Shown here: positions 1-9,984 of the stretch, piece by piece
Position numbering within the stretch: position 1 is the first letter of the stretch
How the letters are laid out: every line of letters starts with the position of its first letter
Origin: Tritrichomonas musculus
Taxonomy: Eukaryota > Parabasalia > Tritrichomonadida > Tritrichomonadidae
NCBI GenBank assembly: GCA_039105265.1
Contig: JAPFFF010000042.1
Coordinates: 806,001-870,000 of the forward strand
Reading direction: 5' to 3'
Length of the DNA: 64,000 nucleotides
Made by a program: the position numbers and the translations under genes
Notes under the pieces: generated by a model
Databases searched by the model: none
Told to the model about the DNA's origin: nothing
Seen by the model: only the letters and a program-made list of their open reading frames with translations

Positions 1-964
1 TATATTATTATACTATATTAATATTTATATATATAAATACTATAAGTATTAAAAAATATATATACTAACATTAAAAAATTCATTTTTTATTTTTCTGAGA
101 GATAAAAACTTTTTCAAATGTTAAAATTAGAAATAGTTATAAAAATTTCTACCAAAATATAGCTTATTTCATTTATATTTTTTAAAATATAATATTAAAA
201 TACTAATTGGAAGAGTAAAATAGAAAATGAACCATAATAATAAAAGCAAATGAAATAAAGAATTCAAAATCACTTCATTAATGAATTTATAATTTATTAA
301 TGAAGTCAAGAATTCAAAATCACTTCATTAATGAATTTATAATTTTTCCAAATCTCTGGAAATATCTTGAAGAAAAAGTGCTCTTGAAATAAAATAAAAA
401 AATATTTAAAATTTAAATGTAATGAAAATTCATTATATATTAATAAATCGTTAATTATTTATATATTAATCCAATAATGCAAATTTTCCAAAAAACTTTA
501 ATATTTAGAAAATATTTTCTATAATTATATCATTCTTTTATCTAAAATATTAATTTGATCATAATTTGGTATTTTTATTTAGTTTACAATGAAAAAAATG
601 AATAGCATTATTTCATATTAATTGAATAGTGCACTATTGAATTTTATTATTCATCAAAATTATAGGTTCCTATAGACGGATTTTATATTTGAGATTTTAA
701 TTAATAATTATTAAATATATTTAGTATAAATATCAATTTTGTTATGAAATATCTTACTTTTTTTATTTTCTGACAGTTTACGAACGGTTAAACCCCCTAT
801 GTTATATCCTTTGGTTAGAATATAATAGAGTTTAAATAAATTAGCCATTTATAAGCCTATATGTAGAATGAAAGTTTTTAATTTGAATTCATAAAAGGTC
901 ACAGAAAAATTATTCTTTTCCCGTTTTTAATTTTATATTACGTTTAGGAAAATCTTCGATTTTG
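1..964. other. Gene-free AT-rich upstream region
   Basis: No reading frame of note. It contains a 38-bp tandem duplication (listed separately) and, close to the downstream gene, a short less AT-rich patch around 780-815 with AACGGTT (783-789) and CCTTT (808-812). These resemble a Myb-type site and an initiator-like motif. Otherwise it is A/T tracts with no sign of RNA genes. Confidence 0.6.
258..345. repeat. 38-bp tandem duplication, 50-bp period
   Basis: Bases 258-295 and 308-345 are identical over 38 bp. Each copy carries the 12-bp palindrome TTCATTAATGAA, and the 12 bp between the copies (296-307) again read ATTAATGAAGTC, so half the palindrome recurs there. It is probably a replication-slippage duplication, though paired palindromes could also be a protein-binding site. 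Confidence 0.85.
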
Positions 965-3900
965 ATGTTCGATATTGATTCAAATAATTCAGATATAAAT
1001 CTGATTTCTAGCGATACAGAACCTCAAATACCAGAATCAGATCCAAATTTAATTTCACAAATGATTACATCAATTAATTCAATTAATTCTAGTCCACCAT
1101 CACTTGAAACTTATGTTGGTGACTCAACTCACTTAAATACAATTGCACAAAACTTTCATCAACTAATGTCATCGCCTGGAATCATTAATTTCAACTCTGA
1201 ATCACGAAATACAATCGAAAAAGCAATCTGCGCCTTTATTTATGAAACAAACCGTAATATTATCGAGAAGGGGAAAGAAATCATTCTAAAATCTGAAAAT
1301 CGAAAAAAAGCTGAAATTACAAAGAAAAATAATGAAAATGAACAGCTTAAAAATGAAATAAAACAACTAAAAGAAGATATCGAAATGTTATATTCAACAA
1401 ATTCACAAATTACAAAGAAATTTACTTCTTTCAAACGAGAGTCAGAAAATGATCTTTCTGAAATGAAAGAAAAAAATGATTCTCTTGAAGAAACAATTCG
1501 TTCTATGCAACATTCGATTAAAGCCAATGAGATTCAGAAAGCAAGACTCGAAAACCAAATTAATGAATCAAACGAAGAAATAAATCTATTAAAATCGGAA
1601 ATAGTATCATTGAAAAACAAGTTAAAGTCAAAATCCAATATTGAAGAAAATTCGAAAAACACAAAAATGAGTCTTGAGATTCAGATCCGTGAATTAGAAA
1701 CAGAAAATCAAAAACTAAACGTATCTATAAACGATTATAAGCATCTTCTTGAAAAAGCCAAAAAAGAAATCGAACAAGCTGATCCAGGGAACCTTTCTGT
1801 ATATGAAGATGAGAATAAAAAATATCGCAATTCTTTACTATCAGTCATGAAAACACTAGAAAATCAAGCTTTAGAAATTTCATCTTTACAAACAACGGTA
1901 ATTTCACAACGCGAAACATTGGCCAAATCGGTGAAATTAGTAGATGCCTACGATTCTTACGTTAGCAGCTCTCAAAAAGAAATTGAGCAGCTTCGTCAAA
2001 ATAATGTGAAACTTGAAGAATCATTAAATTTAACAACTGATGATCTGAAGAAAATTCAAAAATACAAAGATAATTTCGATGATATCAAAAAATCTCTTGA
2101 TATTCAAATTTCTGGAGAAGATAATGATGATTCTGAGATCTTTGAGCTTATTAAAAATTCACTCTCTAAGAATCAGATTATTTCTGATGAAAGGGTTCAA
2201 TTTTTATATACACTAATTGAAAATCAAATCAAATTTTTGTCAAATTTGATTACTACAAATCAGATTGATTTATTTACACTAGCCAACCGCGAACAAGATA
2301 TTCCATTAACTGAAGATGAAGATTATAAAAATCAAGTATTGATGGAGCTTGCAAGGGTTCGACAATTTTTATCTCAAAGCGGTTTTAGCAACGAAAATAG
2401 TAGAAGCAGTGAATTGAGTAACTCAAATATTGATAATAGCAGTACAAATACCATCAAATTTGGTGAAATGTACAATTCTAATATAGACATAACAAAAATT
2501 TCAAATGATAGAGAAATTTTAGATTTTGTTTCATCTCTTATTTTGCAGAGCCGAACTATTCAAGATTATTGCGAGAAATTGAAAGTTCAAAGTTCTAAAA
2601 ACATGACAATCATTCAAGAAATTATCAAAGGAATCGAATATGATGATAACATTGATGATCTTCCTGCTGTAGTAATTAACAACATCATATCATTAACCGA
2701 TACAATTGAAGAAATCAAGCAAATTGTTGGTGAAGAAAATAATTCAAATCTAATAGAAACAGTTCAAGCTATAGCAACCGTTTATTCACAATTTGACACA
2801 GATATTCGCGATCAAATTTCATTTAATGGAGATTCCACAGAGTTACCTGCCGCTGTCCATAATTACATTGAAAGATTGATTGAGAACAATCGAGTTCAAA
2901 GTTTAAAAATCATTGAAAATTACAAAAATAAATTTAATGAAAGCAAGAATGAAATTGAATCGCGAATGAAATTGCTAGAACAAGAAAATAAAGAGATGAG
3001 AAAGAGTCTAGACCAACAAAACCAAGAATTGCTCTCAAAAAGTGATCTTTTAGCAGCTTCAGAAAAAGAAGCCGAAAATTTAAATTCACAGATAGAAGAG
3101 ATGGCCAAAAAGCAAAATGAGTCACTTTCACGGATGAAAGAATCGGTTAGTAATTGCAATGATCTTCAAAATGACGCCGACCGTTTACGCGAAGAGAACA
3201 AGAAAATACGTGATTCAATTGATCAAAAAGTGAAGCAAACCGAAGACCACTTCGCTTCCCTTTTAGAAGAAGAAAAACAACAACATTCTAAAGAAATTGA
3301 AACCCTTAAGAAAAACAGACAATTACGCGAAGAAAAGCTTGTTGAAAAGCTAAAGAAAATGCAAGATAAATATCATTCAACTAAGGATAAGTTAAAAGAA
3401 GTTATGACCGTTTATGAAGAAGCCTTCAAAAAACAAAAAGTGGCTGTTGCTCAGATTAAATCAAGAAATGACGAATTAGTTGAAGAGTTGTCAAATGCTA
3501 GAAAGGACAAATCAAATCAATCTGACAAATATTATGCTGAAAATATACGTTTGAATTTGAATTTAAAGTCCTTACAAATTGAGAAGCAAAATTTAATCTC
3601 TAGAATTGATCAATTAACAGAAAAATGCGACCAAGTACAAGCAGCGCGTGACAATTACTGGAGTTCTCAAATCTCAATGAAAGAAATTGAATTTCGTAAA
3701 AAAGAAACTTCTTTAATTCAAGCTCAAAATTTATTTATACAAGAAATTATATCAAAAATTTCCTCGTATGCTCCAAAGCCAATTGATATATCACAAGATT
3801 ATGTATTGAAGGCAATCAAGGTTTTGGCTGGTAAAATTGAAGATGATGAATACTTAATAAGTAGTCTGCAACAAGAATTAGCTAAACCAGTTAATTACCC

Positions 3901-4306
3901 TAATTATGACGGAATTAATGGTTATGCTAGTTATGGCAGTTATGGCCTATTTAATGGTGAAATTAATGATGATGATAATAAACCTGTTAGATTGGTCGAT
4001 TCTGAATGGGAAAAGTGGGGAAGAGAAATGTATTCATGTACAATGGATGGTGACGTTTCAACCCATTCTAGCCAAGAATTGAGAAATATCCTGGGAGAAA
4101 TGATTATTGCTTCTATTTCTCAAAGAGATCTTGTCAAAAAACTGAAAAGTTTAAGAATTCAGAAGAATCTCTTATTAAGGGACGTGCCTTTGAAAAATAT
4201 AAAAACTAATAAGCCAATACAATTTAAAGTGTTGTGTATTGTGGTCTTAACTGCAAAAAGGATTTTTACTAAGAATAATGTGTCAATGTCATTACTCAGA
4301 AAATAA
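965..4306 (+). CDS. Long coiled-coil protein (1113 aa), function unknown
   Basis: A large, Glu/Lys/Gln/Asn-rich, almost wholly helical protein. I place the start at ATG 965 (MFDIDSNNSD), because the codon before it is TTG. Residues about 95-300 and 630-930 are continuous heptad-rich coiled coil. The first 80 residues and a Ser/Asn-rich linker near 470-500 look disordered. A Tyr/Gly-rich patch lies near residues 975-990. No catalytic motif or membrane segment is seen. Such proteins in parabasalids are usually cytoskeletal or Golgi/centrosomal tethers, but that is inference and I recognise no named family. The last 50 residues become more basic and hydrophobic. The gene stands alone, with about 460 bp to the next gene on the same strand. 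Confidence 0.85.
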   Translation: MFDIDSNNSDINLISSDTEPQIPESDPNLISQMITSINSINSSPPSLETYVGDSTHLNTIAQNFHQLMSSPGIINFNSESRNTIEKAICAFIYETNRNIIEKGKEIILKSENRKKAEITKKNNENEQLKNEIKQLKEDIEMLYSTNSQITKKFTSFKRESENDLSEMKEKNDSLEETIRSMQHSIKANEIQKARLENQINESNEEINLLKSEIVSLKNKLKSKSNIEENSKNTKMSLEIQIRELETENQKLNVSINDYKHLLEKAKKEIEQADPGNLSVYEDENKKYRNSLLSVMKTLENQALEISSLQTTVISQRETLAKSVKLVDAYDSYVSSSQKEIEQLRQNNVKLEESLNLTTDDLKKIQKYKDNFDDIKKSLDIQISGEDNDDSEIFELIKNSLSKNQIISDERVQFLYTLIENQIKFLSNLITTNQIDLFTLANREQDIPLTEDEDYKNQVLMELARVRQFLSQSGFSNENSRSSELSNSNIDNSSTNTIKFGEMYNSNIDITKISNDREILDFVSSLILQSRTIQDYCEKLKVQSSKNMTIIQEIIKGIEYDDNIDDLPAVVINNIISLTDTIEEIKQIVGEENNSNLIETVQAIATVYSQFDTDIRDQISFNGDSTELPAAVHNYIERLIENNRVQSLKIIENYKNKFNESKNEIESRMKLLEQENKEMRKSLDQQNQELLSKSDLLAASEKEAENLNSQIEEMAKKQNESLSRMKESVSNCNDLQNDADRLREENKKIRDSIDQKVKQTEDHFASLLEEEKQQHSKEIETLKKNRQLREEKLVEKLKKMQDKYHSTKDKLKEVMTVYEEAFKKQKVAVAQIKSRNDELVEELSNARKDKSNQSDKYYAENIRLNLNLKSLQIEKQNLISRIDQLTEKCDQVQAARDNYWSSQISMKEIEFRKKETSLIQAQNLFIQEIISKISSYAPKPIDISQDYVLKAIKVLAGKIEDDEYLISSLQQELAKPVNYPNYDGINGYASYGSYGLFNGEINDDDNKPVRLVDSEWEKWGREMYSCTMDGDVSTHSSQELRNILGEMIIASISQRDLVKKLKSLRIQKNLLLRDVPLKNIKTNKPIQFKVLCIVVLTAKRIFTKNNVSMSLLRK

Positions 4307-4483
4307 TTATTAGATGTGAAAGTATCATGTTATTGAAATGTTAATAGTTTTGTTCATAAATAAAATCATATTTTTGACGATTTCTTTCATCTTTTTTTTT
4401 TTTTAATTTAATTGTGAAAATTACTTTGTAAATGCATATAAAACTTTGCACCAATAATAACAATAGTGTGCTAGAATTTATTG

Positions 4484-4513
4484 TGATAGTATAATGGTTA
4501 ACTAATTATCCTC
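4484..4513 (+). other. tRNA-like 5' fragment (possible decayed tRNA)
   Basis: The run from TGATAGTATAATGG onward matches the acceptor-proximal and D-arm part of eukaryotic tRNA-Asp/Glu genes, including a good polymerase III A-box. The downstream 60 bp are AT-rich and lack GGTTCGA-type T-arm sequence and a pairing acceptor strand. It is therefore a fragment, a decayed tRNA, or chance. Confidence 0.25.
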
Positions 4514-4749
4514 ATGTATTTTCTTTAAATATATATTTTACTTGCCGTAGTTTAAGTAAACACGATCTAAATTATTAAATTGCCAGGATAGAAATACTTA
4601 AATTATATAATTTTTACACATATATTGTATTTATATTTGGTTTTTGATTTGACCATAAACCGCTTTTTTGATTGAAATATTTGAGTTTTTTTGAATTTTT
4701 TTCAAAAAAACGTATCAACAAAAAACCAAATTTGTGAAATATAAGTATT

Positions 4750-4761
4750 GAAAAAGTTTAT
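4750..4761 (+). promoter_or_regulatory. Shared upstream 12-mer GAAAAAGTTTAT
   Basis: The same 12 bases lie 11 nt before the ATG here, 8 nt before the ATG at 8603, and, on the minus strand, 13 nt before the ATG at 36654. The position is that expected of a trichomonad initiator or core promoter. Confidence 0.45.
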
Positions 4762-4772
4762 AATAGAATATA

Positions 4773-6350
4773 ATGTATAATACTCTTGATGATGAGGAAT
4801 GTAATCTTGAACTCCTCAAAAACCCAATGCAAAAAGGTTTTTTGGATGAGATCCAATGCGCTCATATTTATTTGGCTCCAAACCAAATAAATGATTATTT
4901 TTCAATTGTGCTCTCACACTTCGAAAAAGAAATTCCAGATGAATGTGGCCATGCTATTCTACATTCTTTATGCTGGGTTCTTTCTAATGATTCCAATTTA
5001 AATCAATTTGTTGATTCAGAGAGAGGCTATCCTTTATTACTTCCTTTCTCCAAAAAAGGATATTTAGATGATGTTTTCGATGTTTTATACATTATTGTTA
5101 CACGAAGACCAGAAACCTTTAATGAAGAACTCATCGAAAAATTTAATCGAAAAGTCAAATCGAAGGGATTAAAATCTCTCAAGATTTTATCGGTTTATTC
5201 GCAGCATTTTAATGATATTAATGATCCTTATCCGATGCTTGAAGTTTTATTCAATAATTTTAAGCGATTTTCTCAAACTGATGTTGCAGATAAGTATGCC
5301 AATCTTCTGGCAATTCTTGTTCAGTCTTATCCAGAATTCAGACGTGATAAAGGAAAAGAATCCTGGTCAACTGTTTGCCAACTTTTGGATGTTATCCCTG
5401 TTTCTGATGATGATATGAACGATAAAAATTCAAAAATTATCAAAATATTAGCAAGCATATATAGTTCTCTTTCAATTATTGCAAGTTACCTCAGGTTCTC
5501 TTTTCATGATAAAAACACCAAATCTAACGAAAAGAGCACTCAATTTAATTTCGAATACGCTGTTTCACATTTTAAATACAAGCCTCTTCAAGATTCTATA
5601 ATATCATTTTTACTTGTTGTTCCACTTGACTTCTCACAACTCAAAAACAAACAATTTCTTAAAGCATTACTTGATATATCACTTGAAAATGATAAAGCAA
5701 CTTATGTTTTAATCAGATTAGCTGAAGATAAAATAATATCTCGAATTTTAATTGAAAAGTTTCCTTTCTGGATGGAAACAAATAATCCAGTACTTGAAAA
5801 TACGTTGCAACTCTTTTTAGTTATATTCCAGCACGAAAATTTGCGACAATTGATAGCAACTCAGCCAGAATTTATCCAGCTTTTACTTAACATCATCGAC
5901 TCTGCCAAAGAAAAGAAGTCGTATCTCAACATTGCTTGTAAAATTATTCGAAAAATTGAACTTACAGATGAAATTCTTGATGAACTTTGTGCTAGTAAGG
6001 TCATATCATCATTTATGCAAACAGTACAAAGCTATAATAACAGCTCAAGTGCTAATATGTCTGGAATAATGCTCCTTGAAAAAGTTGCAATGTTTGGCTT
6101 TAGAAAAGAATTGACACAAAATTGTGAATGGATTTCTAATGTAATTAAATCTTCCAAAGATGATGATACGGATTATGTTTTTAGTGCAGCAATTGATGTT
6201 GCAGCTTTCATGGCCAGATATAAAAAATGTGCTAAAAAATGTCAGGAACTAGATTTGGTAAAGTTTTTCCAGAAGTTGAGTAATGAAAAGCAGTACAAGA
6301 GAGTTGCAAATAGTTTCCTGAGTTCTGTTAAAAAAAACGATATTGAATAA
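4773..6350 (+). CDS. Helical-repeat (ARM/HEAT-like) protein, 525 aa
   Basis: I do not recognise a named family. The sequence is a string of amphipathic helices with recurring Leu/Ile/Phe spacing (for example around residues 80-110, 155-175, 290-320 and 335-400), as in an armadillo- or HEAT-type alpha-solenoid. There are no transmembrane segments, kinase motifs or zinc-binding cysteines. The start is the only plausible ATG and is preceded at close range by the shared 12-mer. The frame is intact to the TAA. A scaffold or protein-binding role is inferred from the fold type only. Confidence 0.8.
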   Translation: MYNTLDDEECNLELLKNPMQKGFLDEIQCAHIYLAPNQINDYFSIVLSHFEKEIPDECGHAILHSLCWVLSNDSNLNQFVDSERGYPLLLPFSKKGYLDDVFDVLYIIVTRRPETFNEELIEKFNRKVKSKGLKSLKILSVYSQHFNDINDPYPMLEVLFNNFKRFSQTDVADKYANLLAILVQSYPEFRRDKGKESWSTVCQLLDVIPVSDDDMNDKNSKIIKILASIYSSLSIIASYLRFSFHDKNTKSNEKSTQFNFEYAVSHFKYKPLQDSIISFLLVVPLDFSQLKNKQFLKALLDISLENDKATYVLIRLAEDKIISRILIEKFPFWMETNNPVLENTLQLFLVIFQHENLRQLIATQPEFIQLLLNIIDSAKEKKSYLNIACKIIRKIELTDEILDELCASKVISSFMQTVQSYNNSSSANMSGIMLLEKVAMFGFRKELTQNCEWISNVIKSSKDDDTDYVFSAAIDVAAFMARYKKCAKKCQELDLVKFFQKLSNEKQYKRVANSFLSSVKKNDIE

Positions 6351-6896
6351 AATTGAATATTTTATTAATCAATTTTTGAAATTACTTTCTCAAATATTGA
6401 AAAAGGGAGTCAAAAAAAATTGAAAATTACTTTCTCAAATAGGTTTTTTATCGATCAAAGAATTATGATTTATAAATAGGCAAAATAAATTTAATATGAT
6501 ATAATAAGAAATAGTTAAATAGAACTTGTTGAAAAATATAGCAGGGGAAAAAAGATAAATCAAAAAATAAGAAATATTATGAAAAAGTCAAACTTTTTGA
6601 TAAAATTATCATTAATCAATTCAAATTTTCTTAGCCAATTTCAAAATTTTATAAAATAAATTTATCATCATAATCTTTACACTTTCTTTTTTTATATTCT
6701 TTAATTTTGTTTTAAATGTATATCTTGAAAGTATTATATAGAAATATAATAAAAATATATTTTTTTGGTTAGGATAAAACATCAAATAAATAATAAATAT
6801 TTTTAAAAAAATATATTACAATTTTTTTAAAAAAAATGTGTTTATATAAATGTATTAGGAATATATTGAAATTAAATTATAAAATTAATAACATAT

Positions 6897-7702
6897 GACA
6901 TTAAGAATTTTTTTTTTCTGAACTTTGGAAAAACAATTTTTATTGATAAAACAAAATTTTTGCATAAATTTAAAAAGAATTTTAGTATATTTTAATTATT
7001 TTTAAATGATTAATAAATAATGAATATAATTTTTTATCTTTATAATATGTAAGCCACAAATATCCTAAGAAAGATATTAATATTTTAAAATCAACATTTA
7101 TTTGAGAACTTTTCTTTGATTTCAATATATGCTTTCAAAATATCAGAAAAAATAATATCGAATATTTCAATTAATTAAGAATAATTCTATGGATATTTAA
7201 TTTTGAGATAATACTAATTATATGACTTATCACATTTTATTTATGCAAATATCTTATTTAAAATTTAATTAATTTATTATATATAAAAATAAATATGAAT
7301 GAAATCGAATATAGTTTTTACATTGCATTGTTTATTGATTTATTAATTATTTGATACAAAAACTTCACGTTAAGTTCAAATCATTTCTCCGATACATTGG
7401 TGGAGCGTATTTCAGGTTTTAAGAGATATATGATTAATCAGATTATAATATAATAAATATAATGATTATAAGATTAAATATCAAATATTGAGCTAGATAT
7501 AATTCATTTTATCAAACATTTTAAAATAAAAATTGATTTTCGACAAATATATACGATAAATTTAAAGGATGATAGTTTTACCAATGTATTTGATACATAA
7601 CAAATATAACAAATTAGTTTAAAATATTATATACTAATCCATCATCGTGATATCAACAAATGATTCAAAATAAAAAATTGTATATTTACTTGATTTAAAC
7701 CA
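6897..7702 (+). repeat. Arm 1 of long inverted duplication
   Basis: About 806 bp that reappear in reverse complement at about 55850-57085. Over 7321-7450, compared by eye, only about four substitutions separate the copies (roughly 97 percent). Similarity drops more in the poly-A/T parts. The match starts near CATTAAGAATTTTTT and ends near TATTTACTTGATTTA. I see no inverted repeats at the ends and no open frame. Confidence 0.85.
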
Positions 7703-8582
7703 TTGTTTTATACATATAATAAAATCAGATGAAGTTTTTATCATAAGGAAATAAAATTTGATATCATTTTTTTATAAATACATCCAAAATCCCAAAAATG
7801 GCTCTGTCAAGTTAATTATAAAAATTCATAGATTCGAATTTTTAATGAATAATTGATTCATTGTTCATATTGAAGGACTACATTGTTTTTCATTTTTTCT
7901 TGATTAACGGACTATTTGCAGATCTATGCCGTCATTCAATTTTTGATGATTGAAATTATAAGGCAGCATTATTCTTTTTACTCACAAAGAAGTTTAATCT
8001 GACAGAGAGATTTTTTTTTATTCTATTTTAAAAAAAAGTTTTTTATTATAATCAAATTTACTTCATTTGTAATGAAATTTCAAAGCGCTATAAAAAAACA
8101 TGTATTTATAATAGATAACTTTTATATGAATACCTATATTAAAAATTTGATTTTATAATATTTTTTCATATAAATAAATAAAATATTGTATGATCACATG
8201 GCGCATATATTATTATCATTTTCCATAAAATTATAATTTTGTTTTTTTTACAATCTATTTTTATTTTATTGAAATAACTTCTGGATATATTGATATTTAA
8301 ACAATTTTATATTTAATTTTTAATGAGATATTCTCATTTGAAATATGAATAATTCAATTTTTTTTTCAAATAATTCCTTTTTTATTTATTCAAAAAAGCA
8401 AATATTAATTCAATTATTGTTTTATAAATATACAATAATAAAAAATTGTTTTTTATTTAATAACATAATATTTTATGTTTGAAAAAATCATAATCATTGA
8501 AAATATAATATAATATTTATATACTACTTATTTATACAGATATTAGTGTTCATACTATACCCTTAAAAAAACAATCAAAATT

Positions 8583-8594
8583 GAAAAAGTTTAT
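8583..8594 (+). promoter_or_regulatory. Shared upstream 12-mer GAAAAAGTTTAT
   Basis: Eight bases before the ATG of the SLC35F6-like gene; identical to the elements at 4750 and (minus strand) 36668. Confidence 0.45.
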
Positions 8595-8602
8595 ATTTTG
8601 AA

Positions 8603-9928
8603 ATGTCTGAAAATAATCATGTACCGAAGTGGCAGCGCGTTATTGCTATCCCCGGCATGCTTTTCTTTGGAACCTGCACAGTTGTTGTTCAAAAGTTTTT
8701 ATTCGAACAAAAAGCAGTTGGTTTGGTAAAATATGGTGGTGAACATAAGTTCAGCAAACCCTGGTTTCAAACAAATTCAATGTTTATTGGAATGTTTTTA
8801 GCACTTATTGTTTATGAAGTTCAAAGATGTATACAAGAAAGTAGAAGAAAACGCACTTCACTCAATGCATCACTAAATGAGATTGATTCAATTGCATCAC
8901 TTAACAATTCAGATAATTCTAGCCCTGCAAGTCCTTCAAGTCACTTGAAAATGTATTTTTACGTCGCTGGACCAGCATGCTGCGACCTTTTAGCAACAGC
9001 TCTTTCAAATATCGGTTTACTCTCAATTAATGCGTCAGTTTGGCAGATGCTTCGTGGATCAATGGTTCTTTTCTCATCTATTTTCTGCGCTTTTATTCTC
9101 AAAAGACCTCATTTTCCATATATGTGGTGGTCCGTCTTAATCATTACAATTGCATTATGCATTGTTAGTGTGTCTATTGTCGCAAATACTGGTGTTTCCA
9201 AAGCAGGTGTTCCAACATCACGTGTTGTTGGTGCTATTTTTATTACGATTTTGGCACAAGTTGTTCAAGCTACGCAAGTTGTTGTTGAAGATTTCTTGAT
9301 GCACGATATGACTGCACCACCAATTTTGATTGTTGGTCTAGAAGGAATGTGGGGAATGATCATCACTTGCATTCTTTTCATCCCAATTACTCAATTTGCC
9401 TTTTCATCAATGGAAGAAGGTAATGGCATTCATGAAGATACTTTGGATACTTTCAAAATGATTGGAAATTCAAATATATTGATTGTTTTCGTGATTGTTT
9501 ATATTTTTGTTATCCTTGCTTATAATATCACAGCAATGTATGTTACAAATATAACATCAGCTGTTATGAGAACTATCCTTGAAGGTCTCAGAACTCTTTG
9601 CATTTGGATTGTTCAATTGATCATATTCTATACCATTCAAGGCACCAAGTATGGTAATGAGCATCCTTCTTTGGGAGAAGAATGGAGCATATGGAGTTAT
9701 ATGCAGATGGCAGGTTTCTTATTATTGTTCACAGGAATGTTATTGTACAATAGGATCATTGAAATACCTATATTCAATTACCCACCAAAGCCAGGTGAGT
9801 CAATTCAGCCTGCCAATGACGCACCTGCCAATGAAACGCCTGCCAATAATGCACCTGCAAATGATGCACCTGCAAATGTCGCACCTACCACTGAAACACC
9901 TCTCATACAAGAAAATCAAGAAAATTAA
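8603..9928 (+). CDS. SLC35F6-like drug/metabolite transporter (EamA-type), 441 aa
   Basis: A multi-pass membrane carrier of the drug/metabolite transporter superfamily. About ten hydrophobic segments are visible, the first at residues 13-33 and the last near 370-390. Family-typical phrases are the SVWQMLRGS segment (145-153), VVQATQVVVED (220-230) followed by the GLEGMWG turn (245-251), and the internal two-fold arrangement of SLC35 proteins. Together these fit SLC35F6 better than classical nucleotide-sugar carriers. A Ser/Asn-rich cytosolic loop (85-113) separates the second and third segments. The tail after residue 395 is a low-complexity run of APAN-type repeats (PANDA/PANET/PANNA). The substrate is unknown. 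Human SLC35F6 is lysosomal/mitochondrial, but location here is not shown. Confidence 0.85.
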   Translation: MSENNHVPKWQRVIAIPGMLFFGTCTVVVQKFLFEQKAVGLVKYGGEHKFSKPWFQTNSMFIGMFLALIVYEVQRCIQESRRKRTSLNASLNEIDSIASLNNSDNSSPASPSSHLKMYFYVAGPACCDLLATALSNIGLLSINASVWQMLRGSMVLFSSIFCAFILKRPHFPYMWWSVLIITIALCIVSVSIVANTGVSKAGVPTSRVVGAIFITILAQVVQATQVVVEDFLMHDMTAPPILIVGLEGMWGMIITCILFIPITQFAFSSMEEGNGIHEDTLDTFKMIGNSNILIVFVIVYIFVILAYNITAMYVTNITSAVMRTILEGLRTLCIWIVQLIIFYTIQGTKYGNEHPSLGEEWSIWSYMQMAGFLLLFTGMLLYNRIIEIPIFNYPPKPGESIQPANDAPANETPANNAPANDAPANVAPTTETPLIQENQEN

Positions 9929-9974
9929 AAAAAAAGCTTATTTGGTATTGATTAAATAAATGATTATTATTATT

Positions 9975-9984
9975 ATTATTAAAT
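9975..9984. repeat. Left target-site duplication of the 941-bp MITE
   Basis: ATTATTAAAT; identical to 10926-10935. Because it is the end of an ATT-repeat run, part of the match could be chance, but all ten bases agree and abut the TIR exactly. Confidence 0.75.

Larger units (their letters stand above)
4307..4772. other. Intergenic region with a tRNA-like fragment and promoter motif
   Basis: AT-rich spacer. Bases 4484-4513 resemble the 5' third of a tRNA (D-arm/A-box, TAGTATAATGG), but no anticodon stem or T-loop follows. The 12-mer GAAAAAGTTTAT lies at 4750-4761, 11 nt before the next ATG. A short foldback of T- and A-runs sits near 4688-4710. Confidence 0.5.
6351..8602. other. 2.25-kb gene-free region
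   Basis: No credible ORF. It holds one arm of a long inverted duplication (about 6897-7702). A 20-bp phrase (TTGAAATTACTTTCTCAAAT and a one-base variant) is repeated at 6376-6395 and 6420-6440. The rest is A/T tracts. Bases 7370-7430, inside the duplicated arm, are the least AT-rich part. Confidence 0.6.
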
